The notes below the pieces were generated by a model. It worked only from the letters and a program-made list of their open reading frames with translations, was not told the origin of the DNA and did no database searches. The position numbers and the translations under genes are program-made. From Arthrobacter sp. MN05-02 (GTDB lineage Bacteria > Actinomycetota > Actinomycetes > Actinomycetales > Micrococcaceae), in contig AP018698.1 of the NCBI GenBank assembly GCA_004001285.1, forward strand, positions 1-64,000: a stretch of 64,000 bases of DNA. The letters run 5' to 3'. Below are positions 42,710-51,422 of this stretch, piece by piece. Each line of letters opens with the position of its first letter. Position 1 is the stretch's first letter.

Positions 42710-43286
42710 GGTGTACCTCCAGTAGGTCGGTTGCTACTTGGTCGTAGCCGTGCAGGTTGGTTGGGATTGTGCCGTAGGCGTTTTTTATGTCCTCGCGCAA
42801 GGGGATGTAGGCGTCAATGACAGCCGCTCCAGCTTGCTCGAAGGTTTCGACAGCGATGGCGAGGCTTCTGGTGTTCAGGCGCGCGCGGACGATAAGTACG
42901 GCTGCAGGCTTGCCTGCTCGTGCGGCTGCTTCGATTGAGGGCCAGACGCGCTGAATGTCCATGGCTGAAGCGTCGGTGGGGATCACGACGATGTCGGCGG
43001 TGGCGATGGCTGCATCGATGACTTGCGGGTTACCCGGGGGAGTGTCAATCACGCCGTAGTCAAAGCCCTGGGCAGCTTTTTTCATGGTGCGTTGATTGAC
43101 GACTTTCACTGTGAAAGGCATCGGCTCGCCGCTGTCTTCGACCAGGCCTGTCCAGTCTGAGGCAGATCCCTTGGGGTCACCGTCGAGGAGGACGACAGTA
43201 CCTTTCTGGGCTAGCGCGGCCGCGATGTAGATCGAACTGGTGGTTTTCGCTACTCCACCTTTGAGATTCACGAGGGCGACTTTCAT
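42693..43286 (-). CDS. parA: ParA-type partition ATPase (small, type Ib)
   Basis: 197 residues. The deviant Walker A is KGGVAKTT, with VVLLDGDPKGSASDW and FDYGVIDTPPG as Walker A' and B regions. There is no N-terminal DNA-binding domain, which places it with the small type Ib ParAs of plasmids. It segregates plasmid copies together with the RHH protein downstream. Confidence 0.9.
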   Translation of the reverse strand: MKVALVNLKGGVAKTTSSIYIAAALAQKGTVVLLDGDPKGSASDWTGLVEDSGEPMPFTVKVVNQRTMKKAAQGFDYGVIDTPPGNPQVIDAAIATADIVVIPTDASAMDIQRVWPSIEAAARAGKPAAVLIVRARLNTRSLAIAVETFEQAGAAVIDAYIPLREDIKNAYGTIPTNLHGYDQVATDLLEVHHGIAS

Positions 43287-43385
43287 AGTTCGACCGTATC
43301 ACTGAAACACAGAAAGACGTGTGCACAGACAACAGTTTTTCTGCATCCCTGTGCAGTCTCTCTGGTGAACGGCGGAGCGATGCGG

Positions 43386-45299
43386 TCAGGCCGCGTGCCA
43401 GAGGACTCGTTGTTGTTGATGTTCGTCGTTCATGGGCGGTTGCCAGTACTCGTCCACTTCGAGGTCGTACAGCTCGTGTTCTTCGAGGTGGGGGAGTAGG
43501 TGGCGGTCGAGCCAGGCGTGCCAGGCGGCGCGTTCTTTGCGGTAGCGGGTGATCTGCTGTTCTCGGTCTTCGGTGGCGCCGAGACGCTCTGCAAGGTCTA
43601 CCAGGCCGGTGGTGGCCACGATTTCCCAGGTGCCGTGGTGCCGGCGGATCATCTGCAAGGCCTCCATGTGTGCCAGGTGATCGGTCAGGGCGCGGCGGGA
43701 GATCCCGGTCGTGCGGGCGAGGTCTGCGGTGGTGGGGGAGTGGCGGCCGCGTTCGATGCCTTCGTAGGCGAGGGCTGCGACGTCCCCGAGGACCCGGAAG
43801 ACGGGGCGGATGGCGTGGATCTTGCCCTTGCGCCAGGTGAGGTCGCGGGCGAGCTGTTCGAACTGCTGAGGGAGCTGTACGAGGTAGGTGTCGGCGTTGC
43901 GTCCGCGACCACGATCAATACGGGTCAGGATGCCCGCTGATACGGCCTCGAGGGCTGGGAGAAGGCGCGCGATGGTGACGTGATCCTTGCCCAGTGCTAC
44001 AGCGAAGGTGCGGCAGCCGACGTCAAGCATGTTGGTTTCGTTCGTGCGCATGTACGCCAGGACCGCCCGGATGAGGAACCGCAAGCTGATACCGACCCGA
44101 CCCTGGCCCTGGAGTCGTTGGTCAAGGATCGCGTAGAGGACATTCTCGAGATCGTTCACGAGCTGATGGATGGAGTGGTGGCTGGGGTCCGAAGAGGAGG
44201 TGGGCGTGCCCCCCGTGAGCGAAGTATGGCTTGTGTTGTAGTTATGCGCAGTCGCTTCCCGTGGACGCTGGGCGGGGTTCTTGGTGGAGGTTCGAGTGGC
44301 GGTCCAGGCTTGGGCTTTGGCCCACTCGATGGGCAGGAGTCGCTCGGCCTTAGTCCCGTCAAGGGCGGCGAGGCCGGCGTAGGGTCCGGTCATGCCGGCT
44401 CGGACCTGGTCCACTGTCCAGTGGCAGGCAGCGAAATGGTTCAGCACGGCCATGCGGGCTTCCGAGTCGCTGGCGTACCGGCTCGTGTCGTACAGCCCGG
44501 TTCGGGCCGCCGCGCGCAGAGGAGAGTCGTTGCGGGCAGCGGAGGCGACGCCCGGCCTAGTACCCGGTGTAGTTGCTGCCTGCAGGGCGGTCGTAGCGGC
44601 TGCTGCGCGGGCCTGGGCTCGTCGCCGGTCCTGCTCGAGGCGGTAGAGCTCCGGTGCCAGGGTTCTCCGCAGCGCGGCCAGCGCGCTGGCGGGGTTGCGT
44701 CGGGTAAGAATCCCGTAGGCGTCGGTGAGCGGCGTGATGAGCGTTTGGTGCCCGCCGGACTTGTGGGCGGATCCAGGGACGCGGATGCAGCCGTGGACGA
44801 CGTTCTGGTGCGGGCTCGGATCCAAGCTCGGCGCACGCCGGCCGAGGGCTTCGACGAGTTGGCGTGCCTCGGCCGCGGTAAGGGGGTCCTGCAGTGGCAC
44901 GTATAGGTGGCGTCCGCCGCTGGGGGATTGGTCCTCGACATAGGACAGGCCGGCCGTGTTCAGGAGGTCCCCTAGACGCTGAGCGTCGTCGTCGACGACG
45001 GCTTTGCGTGCTTTAGACGTGTCGAGGTCAAGGCACAGTGTGCGGACGGTGCCGTCGACGTCGTGGATCATCACGGCGGCTGGCTTTGCCGGCAGCGTCC
45101 CAGTGATCCGCAGGGCGGTGGTGGGCTGCGGGTACTGGAACCGGCCATCCTTCCACCGCCCGAGGCGGTAGGAGGGCTGACCTGCAATCAGCGGTGCGAG
45201 GACCCATGCAGCAGCGTGGTGGGAATCGTCACGGCGTGGCGCGGCATAAAGAGCTGGAGGTGCTTCAAGCACTCGGTGTACACTTTCAACTAAGGGCAC
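43386..45299 (-). CDS. Plasmid replication protein with archaeo-eukaryotic-type primase domain
   Basis: 637 residues. The N-terminal part has RTLCLDLDTSKARK (the D-x-D metal site), VEDQSPSGGRHLYVPL and NVVHGCIRVPGSAHKSGG, the three primase (AEP) signatures. A winged-helix C-terminal part (ADLARTTGISRRALTDHLAHMEALQMI) could bind the origin. Such Rep proteins are common in Arthrobacter-type plasmids. GTG 45299 is the start. A terminator on the opposite strand 84 nt upstream hints at antisense control. Confidence 0.8.
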   Translation of the reverse strand: MPLVESVHRVLEAPPALYAAPRRDDSHHAAAWVLAPLIAGQPSYRLGRWKDGRFQYPQPTTALRITGTLPAKPAAVMIHDVDGTVRTLCLDLDTSKARKAVVDDDAQRLGDLLNTAGLSYVEDQSPSGGRHLYVPLQDPLTAAEARQLVEALGRRAPSLDPSPHQNVVHGCIRVPGSAHKSGGHQTLITPLTDAYGILTRRNPASALAALRRTLAPELYRLEQDRRRAQARAAAATTALQAATTPGTRPGVASAARNDSPLRAAARTGLYDTSRYASDSEARMAVLNHFAACHWTVDQVRAGMTGPYAGLAALDGTKAERLLPIEWAKAQAWTATRTSTKNPAQRPREATAHNYNTSHTSLTGGTPTSSSDPSHHSIHQLVNDLENVLYAILDQRLQGQGRVGISLRFLIRAVLAYMRTNETNMLDVGCRTFAVALGKDHVTIARLLPALEAVSAGILTRIDRGRGRNADTYLVQLPQQFEQLARDLTWRKGKIHAIRPVFRVLGDVAALAYEGIERGRHSPTTADLARTTGISRRALTDHLAHMEALQMIRRHHGTWEIVATTGLVDLAERLGATEDREQQITRYRKERAAWHAWLDRHLLPHLEEHELYDLEVDEYWQPPMNDEHQQQRVLWHAA

Positions 45300-45382
45300 G
45301 ACCTGAGAAGGACGTACTCGGTTGAGCTCTTCACCGGTGATCTTGGCGGAACGACGGTGTGGAGCTTGGAAACTTGAATATG

Positions 45383-45414
45383 AGAAGGCCCGCTTCGGCG
45401 GGCCTTCTTTTTTA
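45383..45414 (+). terminator. Rho-independent terminator on the strand opposite rep
   Basis: AGAAGGCCCGC-TTCG-GCGGGCCTTCT followed by TTTTTT on the plus strand. No plus-strand protein gene precedes it; it lies just upstream of the minus-strand rep gene, so it may end a short antisense RNA. Confidence 0.75.
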
Positions 45415-45639
45415 TGAAGCCTTGGAGAGAGGCAGTGCCTCCTGGTTTGTGATCTGCTCGAGGTTCATGGACGCCAGTTTCTCGGACATCACTTCGGCGA
45501 TGAACGAGCTGGCCGACGTGCCCAGTGCTTCAGCGATGGCGAAAAGCTTCTCTGCTTCAGCAGTGGGAATCCGCGCGGTAACGACATGGCGATCGCCCTT
45601 GGATGGGCGGCCAACCGACCTGTTCCTCTGAATAGCCAT
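45412..45639 (-). CDS. RHH/CopG-like small protein
   Basis: 75 residues. RPSKGDRHVVTARIPTAEAEKLFAIAEALGTSASSFIAEVMSEKL fits a ribbon-helix-helix fold. Being next to rep, it may be a copy-number or partition regulator; that is inference. The ribosome-binding site is weak. Confidence 0.65.
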   Translation of the reverse strand: MAIQRNRSVGRPSKGDRHVVTARIPTAEAEKLFAIAEALGTSASSFIAEVMSEKLASMNLEQITNQEALPLSKAS

Positions 45640-46047
45640 ACTGAGCACTCTAGATTTCTGAAATGGGTTAAGCCCAGACTGTGTGGGCGTGTCGCGGTTT
45701 ATTTCTTCCCGGGCGACGCTCACAGTCCCATGTTCTGGTACTGGTGGCCGGCGACATCCCAGTAGCTGTTGTGCTCCTCGGCGCAGGTGGTTGCAGTCAG
45801 CGGGAGGTCCTAAGTTGGACCAGATTGCCGACGGCGTGACAAGCCGGCCGGGTAGCGCGGCGTGAGCAGTGCAACACACTGCCGGTGCGGTTTCGCGGTG
45901 TTGGTGGAGCAAGCTCTTCTGCACGTAGCGCCTTTCATTGCTCGTTGAACTGCACCTTGCGAGCGACGGTCGAAGCACTCTCCATAGCAAGCAGGGGACT
46001 GTACCAATATGGCACAATCCCTTGAGATTAAGTAAATGAATCTCGCG
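45640..46047. other. Intergenic, 400 bp without a recognised gene
   Basis: Minus-strand frames contain a protein-like tail (CAEEHNSYWDVAGHQYQNMGL near 45725-45790) preceded by a stop, possibly a gene remnant; not supported further. Confidence 0.3.
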
Positions 46048-46356
46048 CTACTTCTTCCAAGCCCAGTCAACGAGCTGCTTCTTCGCGTCCTCTGCTGGTG
46101 TGTCAATTGACGTGGAGCGGAATGCTTCTCCGAACATGGTCCTGACTGACTTGGCGGTGCGGAAGTACTGGCCATGCTTGTCGATGCGGCGGGCGGAGAC
46201 GCCGAGGTAGCGGGCCGTCTGCCGGCGGTCCATCCCGGCCTCGATGCAAATCTTCACGGCGCGGAAGATGACCGCGTAGGCGGCCTCGTTCTCCGGGTTG
46301 GCCTTAGTCAGGATGCGCTCTACAGCGCGTTTGGCCTCTGGTGGCGTCTGATTCAC
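46048..46356 (-). CDS. Hypothetical helix-turn-helix-like protein
   Basis: 102 residues from GTG 46356 (GAGGAGAGG upstream). YAVIFRAVKICIEAGMDRRQTARYLGVSARRIDKHGQYF looks like a helix-turn-helix of the resolvase/transposase type. Probably in one transcript with the two genes upstream. Confidence 0.6.
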   Translation of the reverse strand: MNQTPPEAKRAVERILTKANPENEAAYAVIFRAVKICIEAGMDRRQTARYLGVSARRIDKHGQYFRTAKSVRTMFGEAFRSTSIDTPAEDAKKQLVDWAWKK

Positions 46357-46366
46357 ATTCCTCTCC

Positions 46367-47137
46367 TCACTCAATCGACAAGTCCGTGTCGAGCTTCTTG
46401 CGGGCCAGCTGCCGGCGTCGGGCAATTGCAAACGCCCAGAGCCCTAGGACCACGCAGGCTGTCGACACGTGCGTGACCAGTTCAAAGACATAGAACGCTT
46501 CGGGCCCGGCGCGTAGTTCCAGTGGGTATGCGAGAGTGCGCGCTAGGGAGAGTGCGAAGCCGATAAAGATAAGCCTCGATGCTAGCCGCCCAAAGCGCAG
46601 AGGGTTCCTTTGGCTGTCGCGGAAGATCGGCTGGAGTAGGGGCCCAAGGATATAGGCGGTGTATGCGAGGACGATCCACTCGTTGACCTCCACCGCCGGC
46701 TGGTCCGCATAGGCCACCAGGCGGGGCGAAGGCTCTGGAGTGTCTGCGGCGATGAGGGTGATGAAGACGCCGAGGGCGGCGATGCCGAGGGCCAGGGCAC
46801 CACGAGATCCGACAATCCATCGGAGGGCAGTCTCAGATTTGTAGGCAATGGCGAGATGGACGCCGAGGAACGCCACTGCGGTCATCGCGCAGCACTTGGC
46901 AACGAAGTCGGTCCCGTTGGAGAGGGGCACAATGGCTTCCATCATTGTGTAAACACTCGGTAAGGAGACGATGTAGGCGGTGGTCAGCAGGATCCCCATG
47001 AGCGCGAGCCGACCACTGGGGCGCCACAGTGCTCTGGCTCCTTCCGGCGTCCTCGTGGACGTCAAACGGTAGAACGTCAGACCACCAAGAAGGATCAGCA
47101 TGAGGCTGACAGAAATGATGTAGATGCTGTCATTCAT
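46367..47137 (-). CDS. Seven-segment membrane protein
   Basis: 256 residues with about seven membrane helices (IISVSLMLILLGGLTFY, LALMGILLTTAYIVSLPSVY, CAMTAVAFLGVHLAIAY, GALALGIAALGVFITLIA, IVLAYTAYILGPLLQPIF, SRLIFIGFALSLARTL, STACVVLGLWAFAI). It resembles the polytopic proteins that often follow XRE-type regulators in actinobacteria (MAB_1171c-like). The role is unknown. It lies 21 nt after the XRE gene. Confidence 0.65.
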   Translation of the reverse strand: MNDSIYIISVSLMLILLGGLTFYRLTSTRTPEGARALWRPSGRLALMGILLTTAYIVSLPSVYTMMEAIVPLSNGTDFVAKCCAMTAVAFLGVHLAIAYKSETALRWIVGSRGALALGIAALGVFITLIAADTPEPSPRLVAYADQPAVEVNEWIVLAYTAYILGPLLQPIFRDSQRNPLRFGRLASRLIFIGFALSLARTLAYPLELRAGPEAFYVFELVTHVSTACVVLGLWAFAIARRRQLARKKLDTDLSIE

Positions 47138-47158
47138 CGGATCAGATCCGTTCGTTTC

Positions 47159-47887
47159 TTACCCGATTAGGTCCGTAAGTTTCTCGGCGTACTCGAGTGC
47201 CTCCTTGCGCTGCCGCACGCGGCGCTGGAGGAGGTTCAGACGTTGCTGAATAAGCTCGATGAGCTCATCGTGCTTCATTACCCTCAGGGCAGTCTCCCTG
47301 ACATCTTCGGGCCAGTCGCCCTCTTCCGTGGTGATGAGCCCTATGACGACAAGGCCAGCCACCAGGGACGTGCCACTTACCCGAGCAGCCGTGACCGCCT
47401 GGATGGGCGTGAGCTTGTTGTCCGAAAGCTGTGTGAACAGGTACGTAATTGCCGTGCCTGTTTTCTCTGCCACATCGTGGCGGACATCTCCGGTGTCGAT
47501 GGCGTCGATCCACGCACGATGGGAACCGTCGTGCGGAAAATCGATCCTGACATGGTCATCACGCGGGAAAAGACGGGCATGGGTTCGGTGCTGAAGCTCG
47601 ACCATGAGGTCCGCGTGATGAACCTGACTGAGCACTTCGGCCGCTGTTGGAGAGCGTGGCCGACTGTCAAGGTCTTCGTACTCCCTGAAGTCCGCTAGCG
47701 CTGCGACGGGGTCAATTCCGTAGGCTCGGGCGACCCCGACGACGGTCGACTCTGGAACGTTGCCGCGCCTCATCTGATTGCCCACCGTGACGCGATGCAG
47801 TCCAGTGAGCCGACTCAGCTCGCTTGCCGACGTCGTGATGCCGCGTCCTTCTAGCCATTGCTTGAAGTCAGAACCAGAAACAGCCAC
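47159..47887 (-). CDS. XRE-family regulator with long C-terminal domain
   Basis: 242 residues. The helix-turn-helix is near the N-terminus (ITTSASELSRLTGLHRVTVGNQMRRGNVPESTVVGVARAYGID). A central region follows (TAAEVLSQVHHADLMVELQHRTHARL), then a coiled-coil end (HDELIELIQQRLNLLQRRVRQRKEALEYAEKL). GTG 47887 is fixed by GAAGGAGGTGCC. It heads a three-gene minus-strand operon, divergent from the transfer operon, and may control either. Confidence 0.75.
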   Translation of the reverse strand: MAVSGSDFKQWLEGRGITTSASELSRLTGLHRVTVGNQMRRGNVPESTVVGVARAYGIDPVAALADFREYEDLDSRPRSPTAAEVLSQVHHADLMVELQHRTHARLFPRDDHVRIDFPHDGSHRAWIDAIDTGDVRHDVAEKTGTAITYLFTQLSDNKLTPIQAVTAARVSGTSLVAGLVVIGLITTEEGDWPEDVRETALRVMKHDELIELIQQRLNLLQRRVRQRKEALEYAEKLTDLIG

Positions 47888-48064
47888 GGCACCTCCTTCG
47901 CTGGAATTCCTAGATGGGTACGATGCAGCACGTAGCCCCGATGTCAAAATTTGAGATATTGTAGAAACTAAGGAATTGACATCAGCTTGTTTCCCTAACC
48001 TCTCAGATTTTACCGGGCGCTGCCTAAACGGTCCGTGCTCCTCACTCCCGAGAAGGAGGTAGCG

Positions 48065-49183
48065 GTGGACGAAGAGGACAAGCGCAGATCTGTACTGCTG
48101 CTTGCCTTGGCGTTGATCGTTCCGATCCTCGCCGGTTTGCCTTTGGTGAGTGTCGGAGCGGTTGCAGTTGTAACGCAGACCGAGGAAAGACCCGCGGGAT
48201 GTTCCACCTCGGCGGTCGGTGAGGTTACTGGTGGCATTGCTTTGACACCTGCCGTTCCGAACGGGTGGGACGGCCTGGTGGATGCTGCGGCGAAGGCGGC
48301 TGGCCTGCCGGTCAGCGTGGTTGCGGCGCAGCTGAAACAGGAATCGGGCTGGAATGAAGGCGCGCGGAGCCCTGCAGGGGCTCAGGGTGTCGCTCAGTTC
48401 ATGCCCGGGACCTGGGCCATGTACGGGGAGGGTTGGGATCCGTTCTCGGCCGAGGACGCCATCCCTGCCTACGGGCGCTACATGGCCGCGCTGAAAGAGC
48501 AGGTGCAGCCGCTGGCCGGTGATGACGCCGACCTGCTGGTTCGCCTGACCCTCGCGGCCTACAACGCCGGCCCGGGTGCTGTACAGGCGGCCAAGGGCAT
48601 TCCGGCGTTCACGGAGACCCAGCAGTACGTCGAGAAGATCCTGGCCTCCGGGCAGGGCGAGTTTTCTGCCGATTGCACGGCTCCGGCGGGGACGGTCGCG
48701 TGGGACGGCGACCTCGGTGATGGCGAGTGGACCAACCCACTACCGGGTGGTGTCTTCACCTCCGGCTACGGCCACCGAAATATCCCGGGCCTGCCCGCGT
48801 GGGCGCAGGACCACGTCGGGGTTGACCTCTCGACCCCGGGCGCCGGTACCGGTAACGGCGGACCTGTCATCGCACCGACTGACCTTCGCATCACGGGCTT
48901 CAACGACAAGGACGGCTGCGTGATCGCCAAGGAGGACGGCGACGATCCCGATTTCGGGTTCGCATTCTGCCACCTCAACGCCTACAGCGTGGCCGTGGGG
49001 GACAGGTTGAAGCGCGGCGACGTCGTCGGCACCGAGGGCAATAAGGCCGGCCTCGGGCTGGTAGCCACGCACCTGCACTTCGAGATTTACAAGCCGGAAG
49101 CACCGGAGGTCGTCTACCCGTACCAGGGCTGGAACCTCGATCCGGAGCCGATCCTGAAAGAGAAAGGAGCGTGGGTGCGATGA
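48065..49183 (+). CDS. VirB1-like peptidoglycan hydrolase (lytic transglycosylase plus M23 peptidase)
   Basis: 372 residues from GTG 48065 (GAGAAGGAGGTAGCG). An N-terminal membrane helix precedes a soluble lytic transglycosylase domain with catalytic Glu in AQLKQESGWNEGARSPAGAQGVAQFMPGTW and AAYNAGPGAVQ. A C-terminal M23 metallopeptidase domain has TSGYGHRNIPGLPAWAQDHVGVDLS, CHLNAYSVAVGDRLKRGDVVG and THLHFEIY. It opens the cell wall for the transfer channel. First gene of the transfer operon. Confidence 0.9.
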   Translation: MDEEDKRRSVLLLALALIVPILAGLPLVSVGAVAVVTQTEERPAGCSTSAVGEVTGGIALTPAVPNGWDGLVDAAAKAAGLPVSVVAAQLKQESGWNEGARSPAGAQGVAQFMPGTWAMYGEGWDPFSAEDAIPAYGRYMAALKEQVQPLAGDDADLLVRLTLAAYNAGPGAVQAAKGIPAFTETQQYVEKILASGQGEFSADCTAPAGTVAWDGDLGDGEWTNPLPGGVFTSGYGHRNIPGLPAWAQDHVGVDLSTPGAGTGNGGPVIAPTDLRITGFNDKDGCVIAKEDGDDPDFGFAFCHLNAYSVAVGDRLKRGDVVGTEGNKAGLGLVATHLHFEIYKPEAPEVVYPYQGWNLDPEPILKEKGAWVR

Positions 49184-49833
49184 CCCGTCGCCCACACACC
49201 TACCCGTACCGGGCCGCCGCTCTCGCGGTCTCGATGATCGCCCTGACCAGCTGCGCCTCCGACGCGCCAGCATCGGAAGACACAGCCCCAATTTCCGCGC
49301 CGACCACCATCTACGAGGGTTCCTATGCCTCGTTCCCTGCCGAGGAGGTCCTGGGCGGCAACACGTTCGCCTCGCCGGAGGATGCTGACCGTTCCGACGT
49401 CGACTCGACCGCTCGGGTCGCGGCTCTCATGCTGCATTCGTGGGATACGACGGTGGACCGCACCGAGACGGCGGCCGCGGTGCGCGCCATACCCCTGATG
49501 AGTGGGGAGTGGGCGGCGAACCAGGTGGAGCCTGAGCGCAACGCGAGCAACGGCGAATGGTTGGAACCAGCCGAACATGGTGCCTACAGCGTGCCCCGGG
49601 CGGTTCCGGCGATCGGTGACGCCGCACAGGACGTCGCCCCGGACAAGGCGATTCGGGTCCTCGACGTGACGTGGCGCTGGGTAGCCCGTGATGAGACGCC
49701 ACTGGAGGGTGGCGGTCACCGGCAGGTGACCGTGTACCTCGAGAAGACGGACGGTCGGTGGGACGTCGTCGGGCACCAGATCCGTGACATGACCGCCGCG
49801 ATGCCCGGCTCGAGGACGGGGGAAGGCAAGTGA
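49180..49833 (+). CDS. Transfer-operon lipoprotein
   Basis: 217 residues. Signal AALAVSMIALTSCAS with lipobox LTSC. The mature part has DSTARVAALMLHSWDTTVDRTETAAAVRA and VLDVTWRWVARDETPLEGGGHRQVTVYLEKTDGRWDVVGHQI, a VirB8/NTF2-like flavour. Its ATG overlaps the previous stop (ATGA). Probably a surface-exposed channel component. Confidence 0.7.
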   Translation: MTRRPHTYPYRAAALAVSMIALTSCASDAPASEDTAPISAPTTIYEGSYASFPAEEVLGGNTFASPEDADRSDVDSTARVAALMLHSWDTTVDRTETAAAVRAIPLMSGEWAANQVEPERNASNGEWLEPAEHGAYSVPRAVPAIGDAAQDVAPDKAIRVLDVTWRWVARDETPLEGGGHRQVTVYLEKTDGRWDVVGHQIRDMTAAMPGSRTGEGK

Positions 49834-51422
49834 CTCCGGCAGTGCATTCCTGGCCGATCATCCGCCTCACCATCGGCGAGGGCGAGATTGTCGCGGACGC
49901 GAACGGCGAGATCCTGACCTACCCGGTGCTCGACGAGGTCTCGGCAGCTGACGTCGCGGCCGATGCGGCCGCGGAAGCGTGCCGGCGTCTGGGTCTGGCC
50001 GCCTGCCGGGTGCAGGGCCACACCGAGGACGGCGAGGTCTACGAAATGATCGTCGACGCCGAACTGGGCACGCTAGAGGAACGGGAAGACACCACCTCCA
50101 CCGGCACTGCCGGCGGCACAGGTGCTGGTGCTGCCCGTACTGGGTCGAAGGCTGCGCGCCGTCGCACCCCTGCGCACCGGAAGGCTGTGCTGTGGGGGAG
50201 CGCGGGCGTCCTGGCGGTCACGGTCGGTTTCAGTGCCTTTTACACGCTGCAGGACGACACGGCCGAGCCGGTCGCGACGATCTACACACCGCCTCCCGCG
50301 CAGCTGCCGGTCCCGGCTCCTGCCGGGTGGGACACCTACGGTGACTGGACAACGCCGATGACCGGATCCACTGTGAAAGCGATCCTGGATCCCTCGGGGC
50401 AGCCGGTGAGCGTGGACGGCTCAAAGCTGATCGGACATGACCCTCGGACGGGGGTGGAACGGTGGACGCGTACCGCACCGTTCACGGTCGCGCAGCTGGC
50501 CCTGTTTACCCTCGACGGGCAATCCCGGGTCGCGGCGGCCGCCGCCCGGGAGCTCGTGCTGTTCGGCGACGGACCGGACCCCATCCGCGTCGACGTCCCC
50601 AAGGACGGAACGATCGTCCTGGACAGCGGTACCGCGCCTCGGGTGGATCTGCCGAACAAGCGGACACTCATCGTCGCAGCTGACGGCAGCACAGCGGCGC
50701 GGGTGGTTCCGGCGGCCGCGGAACCCATCGAAGCCCTCGGCGATGACCTGGTGGCAGCCGATTCGCGTTCGGGCCGCATCTGGCGGGTCACGCAGGACTC
50801 GGCAGCCCTACCCGCCCCGGCGAAGCTGCCTGCGCCGTCTGCCGGGGCGGAACTGGTGACGGTCCTCGGATCCGTGAACGGGACAGTCATCGCAGCCTGG
50901 AAGACCGACGACAGAACGACCATCGGCTTCTACTCACTCGGGGACGCGACCGACGCGACGGAGGCGACGCAGGTCGGCATCGTCGACGTCGAAGGAACCG
51001 ACGTCGACACCTCCGGTATGCAGGTGGACCGGGCGAACGGCCTACTTTTGGCCGGCACGGTCCTGGTCAACGTCGACCAGAAGCAGGCCCACCGCCTGCC
51101 CGGAGCCGGGAAGCTCGCCGCCGGTTACGCCTGGGTCACCACCAACACCGAGCAGCTGCGAATCAACGCGCAGGGCGTCACCGAAACCACGACCGACGCA
51201 GCCCGCGCGGCGATCCCTGACGTCATCACCGACAACGGCAAGGCAATCACCCGAGCCGGAGGATCCTCAGACGGCCTGCTGTATGCGCTGACACAGGTCG
51301 CACCCCGACCCACAGCAACACCCACCACCACCTCAGCTTCCACCTCTGACCCGACTTCCACTCCTACTTCTACTTCTACTGCGAGCCCCACCTCGACTGT
51401 TCCCCCAAAGGAGAACCCCTGA
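49830..51422 (+). CDS. Single-pass membrane protein with propeller-like ectodomain
   Basis: 530 residues. A cytosolic N-terminus (about 1-115), one membrane helix (AVLWGSAGVLAVTVGFSAFYTL) and a large outer part with beta-propeller-like strands (HDPRTGVERWTRTAPF, FTLDGQSRVAAAAARELVLFG, YSLGDATDATEATQVGIVDVEG) end in a Pro/Thr/Ser-rich tail. It overlaps both neighbours by 1-4 nt. Unknown function in transfer. Confidence 0.7.
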   Translation: MTPAVHSWPIIRLTIGEGEIVADANGEILTYPVLDEVSAADVAADAAAEACRRLGLAACRVQGHTEDGEVYEMIVDAELGTLEEREDTTSTGTAGGTGAGAARTGSKAARRRTPAHRKAVLWGSAGVLAVTVGFSAFYTLQDDTAEPVATIYTPPPAQLPVPAPAGWDTYGDWTTPMTGSTVKAILDPSGQPVSVDGSKLIGHDPRTGVERWTRTAPFTVAQLALFTLDGQSRVAAAAARELVLFGDGPDPIRVDVPKDGTIVLDSGTAPRVDLPNKRTLIVAADGSTAARVVPAAAEPIEALGDDLVAADSRSGRIWRVTQDSAALPAPAKLPAPSAGAELVTVLGSVNGTVIAAWKTDDRTTIGFYSLGDATDATEATQVGIVDVEGTDVDTSGMQVDRANGLLLAGTVLVNVDQKQAHRLPGAGKLAAGYAWVTTNTEQLRINAQGVTETTTDAARAAIPDVITDNGKAITRAGGSSDGLLYALTQVAPRPTATPTTTSASTSDPTSTPTSTSTASPTSTVPPKENP

